Position numbers and translations under genes: made by a program
Origin: Actinomycetota bacterium
Lineage (GTDB): Bacteria; Actinomycetota; Actinomycetes; Streptosporangiales; Streptosporangiaceae
DNA length: 8,081 nt
Reading direction: 5' to 3'
Assembly (NCBI GenBank): GCA_003168295.1
Contig: PMST01000422.1
Span: 1-8,081, forward strand
Shown: piece after piece, positions 5,914 to 8,081 of the stretch
How positions within the stretch are numbered: the first letter of the stretch is position 1
Layout of the letters: the number at the start of each line of letters is the position of its first letter
Notes under the pieces: generated by a model
Databases searched by the model: none
Seen by the model: the letters and a program-made list of their open reading frames with translations, nothing else
Told to the model about the DNA's origin: nothing

Positions 5914-6899
5914 GGCTGGCTCCTTGGTGTCAGGGTTTGTGATGTCATGGCGAACTGAGAGTCCCGGACCCCTAGGAGCAGCTCACGGAACTTTCCCGGC
6001 TCCTCCAGATGTGGCGTGTGCGCCGAGTTCTCGAACCACACCAGCTGCTTGCCCGGCGCCTGCAGGAGGCCGGCGTACCGCTCGGCCGCTGCGCCGGGCG
6101 CCACCTGGTCATGGCGGCCCTGCACCATGACGACGGGCACGTCGATCCGGGGCAGCGCGGCGGCCAGGTCCAGGCGGGCGAGCTCGGGCAGCAGTGCGGC
6201 CTGGGTCGCGCTGATACCGCGCACGGTGCGGATGATGTCCGCGGCCGAGTAGTCCGGCGACCGCATCATGCTGGCGAGCAGCCCGCGGGCCAGGGTGGCG
6301 TAGGTTTCGTTGCTGGTGACCCCGCCGAAGTTGGTGGCCCATCGGACCCGGGTGGCGAACTGTTTCGAGGTCAGGTGCGGGGGCGGGCCGATCGCCACCA
6401 GCTGCCGGGTCGCGCGCCGGAGGCCGCGCTGGCGGGCCGCGGCGAGCGCGAAGTCGTAAGCACAGGCACCGGCGGCGGCGCCGTCGATATCCATTCCCAC
6501 CGCCACCAGCGTCGCGACCAGGTCCGGGCGCTGGGCCGCGGCGTACGCTCCGAGCGTCGCTCCGAAAGAGAACCCGGCGACGTAGGTCTTGGCGCCGAAT
6601 CGCTGGCGTAGGAGGTCCAGGAGCGACACGGTGTCGGCGACCAGCCGTTCCCGGCTGAGGCCGGCCCGGTCTTGCCGTCGGCGCAGCGAGCGGCCGCAGC
6701 CGCGCTGGTCCCAGTAGACGACCGTGAAGGCCTGTTCCAGGTCGAGCAGGTGGCCGAGGCGGCGTGCTTCGTTGATCATCGGCAAGCCGGGTCCCTGCTG
6801 GATCAGCAGGAGCACCGGGTTGGCGGCGTCCGCTCCGCGCACGCGGATCCACTGGGTGGCGTGGCCGCTCTGGACTGATTCGAGCGTATCGATCTTCAT
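5910..6899 (-). CDS. Alpha/beta hydrolase, proline iminopeptidase-like
   Basis: The 329-residue protein has the complete fold of a cytoplasmic serine hydrolase. The nucleophile elbow is VAGFSFGATLG with Ser111, the acid is probably Asp264 in QGRHDQVAP, and the base is His294 in ENSAHTPHLEEPGKF. The strand VVYWDQRGCGRSLR (about 60-73) is typical of the proline iminopeptidase group. The oxyanion-region motif usually written HGGPG is QQGPG here (residues 34-38), so the first His is absent. A long cap between residues 145 and 240 is expected for this group. A ribosome site AAGGGA lies 6 nt before the ATG. The gene lies between two broken genes: its stop overlaps the start of the reductase remnant, and the lactonase remnant ends just upstream. 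The substrate is not predictable; small ester or amide hydrolysis is the general family role. Confidence 0.9.
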   Translation of the reverse strand: MKIDTLESVQSGHATQWIRVRGADAANPVLLLIQQGPGLPMINEARRLGHLLDLEQAFTVVYWDQRGCGRSLRRRQDRAGLSRERLVADTVSLLDLLRQRFGAKTYVAGFSFGATLGAYAAAQRPDLVATLVAVGMDIDGAAAGACAYDFALAAARQRGLRRATRQLVAIGPPPHLTSKQFATRVRWATNFGGVTSNETYATLARGLLASMMRSPDYSAADIIRTVRGISATQAALLPELARLDLAAALPRIDVPVVMVQGRHDQVAPGAAAERYAGLLQAPGKQLVWFENSAHTPHLEEPGKFRELLLGVRDSQFAMTSQTLTPRSQP

Positions 6900-6909
6900 C
6901 GGGAGTCCC

Positions 6910-7136
6910 TTACTGCGAATTTTGGGTGACGTGCGGGTGGGTCACCGACGCCGTGGCCCGAGCCAGGCGGCCGGCGGCGCCCGGGTCGTGAGCGGGCAGG
7001 ACCACCAGGTCTGCCGTCCCCGAACAGGTCGTTAGCCGACCGGAATGGACTCAGGCCGGGGTCGTCGGTCGGGGCGGATCTGCACCTGGCCGGTGCTCAC
7101 CACTGACACCCGCCGTACTGGGTCTGTGGCGGACAT
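6910..7136 (-). pseudogene. Remnant of an MBL-fold, N-acyl homoserine lactonase-like gene
   Basis: The ATG at 7136 opens MSATDPVRRVSVVSTGQVQI, which resembles the N-terminus of actinobacterial MBL-fold AHL-lactonase-like proteins. The frame ends at a TAA at 7032-7034. Immediately around that stop, shifting by one base turns GGC-TAAC-GAC into a GYDLFGDG-like segment, as found in the middle of such proteins. A further frame then gives ADLVVLPAHDPGAAGRLARA, a typical C-terminal end, to a TAA at 6910-6912. The HxHxDH metal site is gone, so no active enzyme can result. At least two deletions and a one-base insertion are implied. The start shares one base with the stop of the upstream hydrolase (TGATG), which supports its past as an operon member. 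The family call rests on motif memory, not alignment. Confidence 0.65.
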
Positions 7137-7972
7137 CAGCTGTGCACCGTGGTCAGGAAGCGCAGGATGGCGTCGGTGGTGACGTCGGGCCGCTGCGACT
7201 GCGGATAGTGCCCGGCCTCAGGCACCATGACCACGTGCGCGGGTACCGTCTGCGCGATCCAGGCCGCCTCTCCCGCCGGATCTGCGAAGTCGGGGTCCTG
7301 TTCGCCCATCACGATCAGAACGGGCACCGCCACCTGCGCCAGCAATGCCTCCGCGGGTGCGTGGCTGGTGCGCGTGGTCAGCGAGAACGCCCGCGCGTAT
7401 CCCGGCCGGCCCAGGCTCGCCACGACCCGGCCGCGGTACTCGTCGAAGTCGTCGGGCCGTCGGCCCGCGTACAGCTTCGGCAGGTACGACTTCCAGGCCA
7501 GAGCGGCCCACGGCCGGGCCATGGCCGCGCGCAGCAGAATGCGCCGGGCCGTGCTCACCGCGGGGTTACGGACGAACGGGCCGGCCAGGACCAGGCCGGA
7601 GACGAGCTCGGGTCGCCGGGCCGCGGCGATGACGGCCGACCCGGCGGCCATGGAGTTGCCGACGACGACCGCGGGGCCGCCGAGTTCGGCGATCAGGGCG
7701 ACGATGTCGCCGGCGGTTTCCTCGTCGCCGTACGAGCCGAACGTTGCATCGCTGTCGCCGTGGCCGCGTAGATCGGTGCAGGCCACTCGGTAGCCCCCGG
7801 CCTGCAGGGCCGGAGCGAGGAACCGGTAGCCGGCCCGCAGGTCACCCATGCCGGGCACGAGCACCAGCAAGGGGCCGGCGCCCGCAACGTCGTAACCGAT
7901 GCGCCCTTCGGGACGGATGAGGTAGCTGGTGTTGCTTATCGGTGCGGTCGAGGTCGTGTCGTTCAGATTCAT
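7136..7972 (-). CDS. Alpha/beta hydrolase
   Basis: The 278-residue product is a normal-length alpha/beta hydrolase. It has GRIGYDVAGAGPLLVLVPGMGD for the first strands and oxyanion loop and VACTDLRGHGDSD at about 63-75. The nucleophile elbow is VVVGNSMAAGSA with Ser107, the acid is Asp226 in VMGEQDPDFADP, and the base is His255 in VPEAGHYPQSQRP. The elbow reads GNSMAA rather than the classic GxSxG, an Ala replacing the second Gly, which occurs in some branches of the superfamily. No signal peptide is seen. The ATG at 7972 has AAGGA 9 nt upstream. It follows the preceding gene by 34 nt and overlaps the lactonase remnant by one base, so it is part of the same operon. The substrate is unknown. 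Confidence 0.92.
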   Translation of the reverse strand: MNLNDTTSTAPISNTSYLIRPEGRIGYDVAGAGPLLVLVPGMGDLRAGYRFLAPALQAGGYRVACTDLRGHGDSDATFGSYGDEETAGDIVALIAELGGPAVVVGNSMAAGSAVIAAARRPELVSGLVLAGPFVRNPAVSTARRILLRAAMARPWAALAWKSYLPKLYAGRRPDDFDEYRGRVVASLGRPGYARAFSLTTRTSHAPAEALLAQVAVPVLIVMGEQDPDFADPAGEAAWIAQTVPAHVVMVPEAGHYPQSQRPDVTTDAILRFLTTVHS

Positions 7973-8006
7973 GGTTTTTGTTCCTTCCGTGGGTGTCAGT
8001 CGTCGG

Positions 8007-8081
8007 TTAGGTGCGGGCCGGCTCGGAGGCGGGGGTCGCGATGGCGCCGGCCCGGGGGGCGTCGTCCTCGCGGATGCCGTA
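8007..8081 (-). CDS. C-terminal end of an unidentified upstream gene (partial)
   Basis: Only 24 codons plus a TAA stop at 8007-8009 are in the window: YGIREDDAPRAGAIATPASEPART in this frame, broken here as YGIREDDAPRAG followed by AIATPASEPART. The Ala/Pro/Glu-rich end looks like a disordered tail and gives no family. It lies 34 nt upstream of the hydrolase on the same strand and is probably its operon neighbour. The frame is chosen because it carries a stop well placed before the next gene's ribosome site. Confidence 0.45.
   Translation of the reverse strand, partial: YGIREDDAPRAGAIATPASEPART

Noticed and set aside
7125..7145. GCGGACATCA near the second hydrolase stop as a third copy of the palindromic repeat
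   Set aside because: The match is about ten bases only, with no second arm or CCGGTTT loop, and it encodes the start of the lactonase remnant.
1..8081. CRISPR arrays, tRNA or rRNA genes, transposases or phage genes
   Set aside because: I saw no regularly spaced repeats, no tRNA cloverleaf signature, and no transposase, integrase or phage-like product on either strand.

Overview
The window is very GC-rich. It uses GTG and TTG starts, has one apparently leaderless gene, and encodes an F420-type luciferase-like oxidoreductase, a class F-like sortase, a DUF4397 envelope protein and fragments of MBL-fold and sigma-like genes. Together these point to a filamentous actinobacterium, perhaps of the Streptosporangiales type. 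That placement is inference from gene content, not from a database match.

Layout. (1) 1-1312: a luciferase-like monooxygenase (minus strand, cut by the window edge) diverges from an HxlR-family repressor (plus strand). The 64-bp gap holds a compact promoter/operator with three ACTTA/TAAGT half-sites. (2) 1519-4467: a tight three-gene minus-strand operon of sortase, a single-pass membrane protein of unknown function, and a secreted, membrane-anchored DUF4397 protein. The first two proteins share the same juxtamembrane motif, WGxVLATTxxLWxxRR. (3) 4535-5131: a short plus-strand gene that looks like an ECF sigma factor with its middle removed. It is flanked by two copies of a 47-bp imperfectly palindromic repeat and ends in a strong hairpin. 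(4) 5120-8081: a minus-strand run of overlapping genes. In transcription order these are the tail of an unidentified gene, an alpha/beta hydrolase, the wreck of an MBL-fold (AHL-lactonase-like) gene, a second alpha/beta hydrolase, and a broken saccharopine-dehydrogenase-like reductase.

How the genes fit together. The sortase operon looks like a cell-surface module, but none of its members shows an LPXTG-type sorting signal, so the sortase substrate is unclear. The 5120-8081 cluster looks like a small catabolic or detoxification operon (two hydrolases, a lactonase, a reductase) in decay.

The most striking pattern is that three neighbouring genes (sigma-like, reductase, lactonase) each keep a recognisable beginning and end while the middle is missing. 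This points to local deletion decay or an assembly problem. I did not find a convincing new defence or mobile system. The best leads are the shared membrane module of the sortase operon and the repeat-flanked miniature sigma-like gene.
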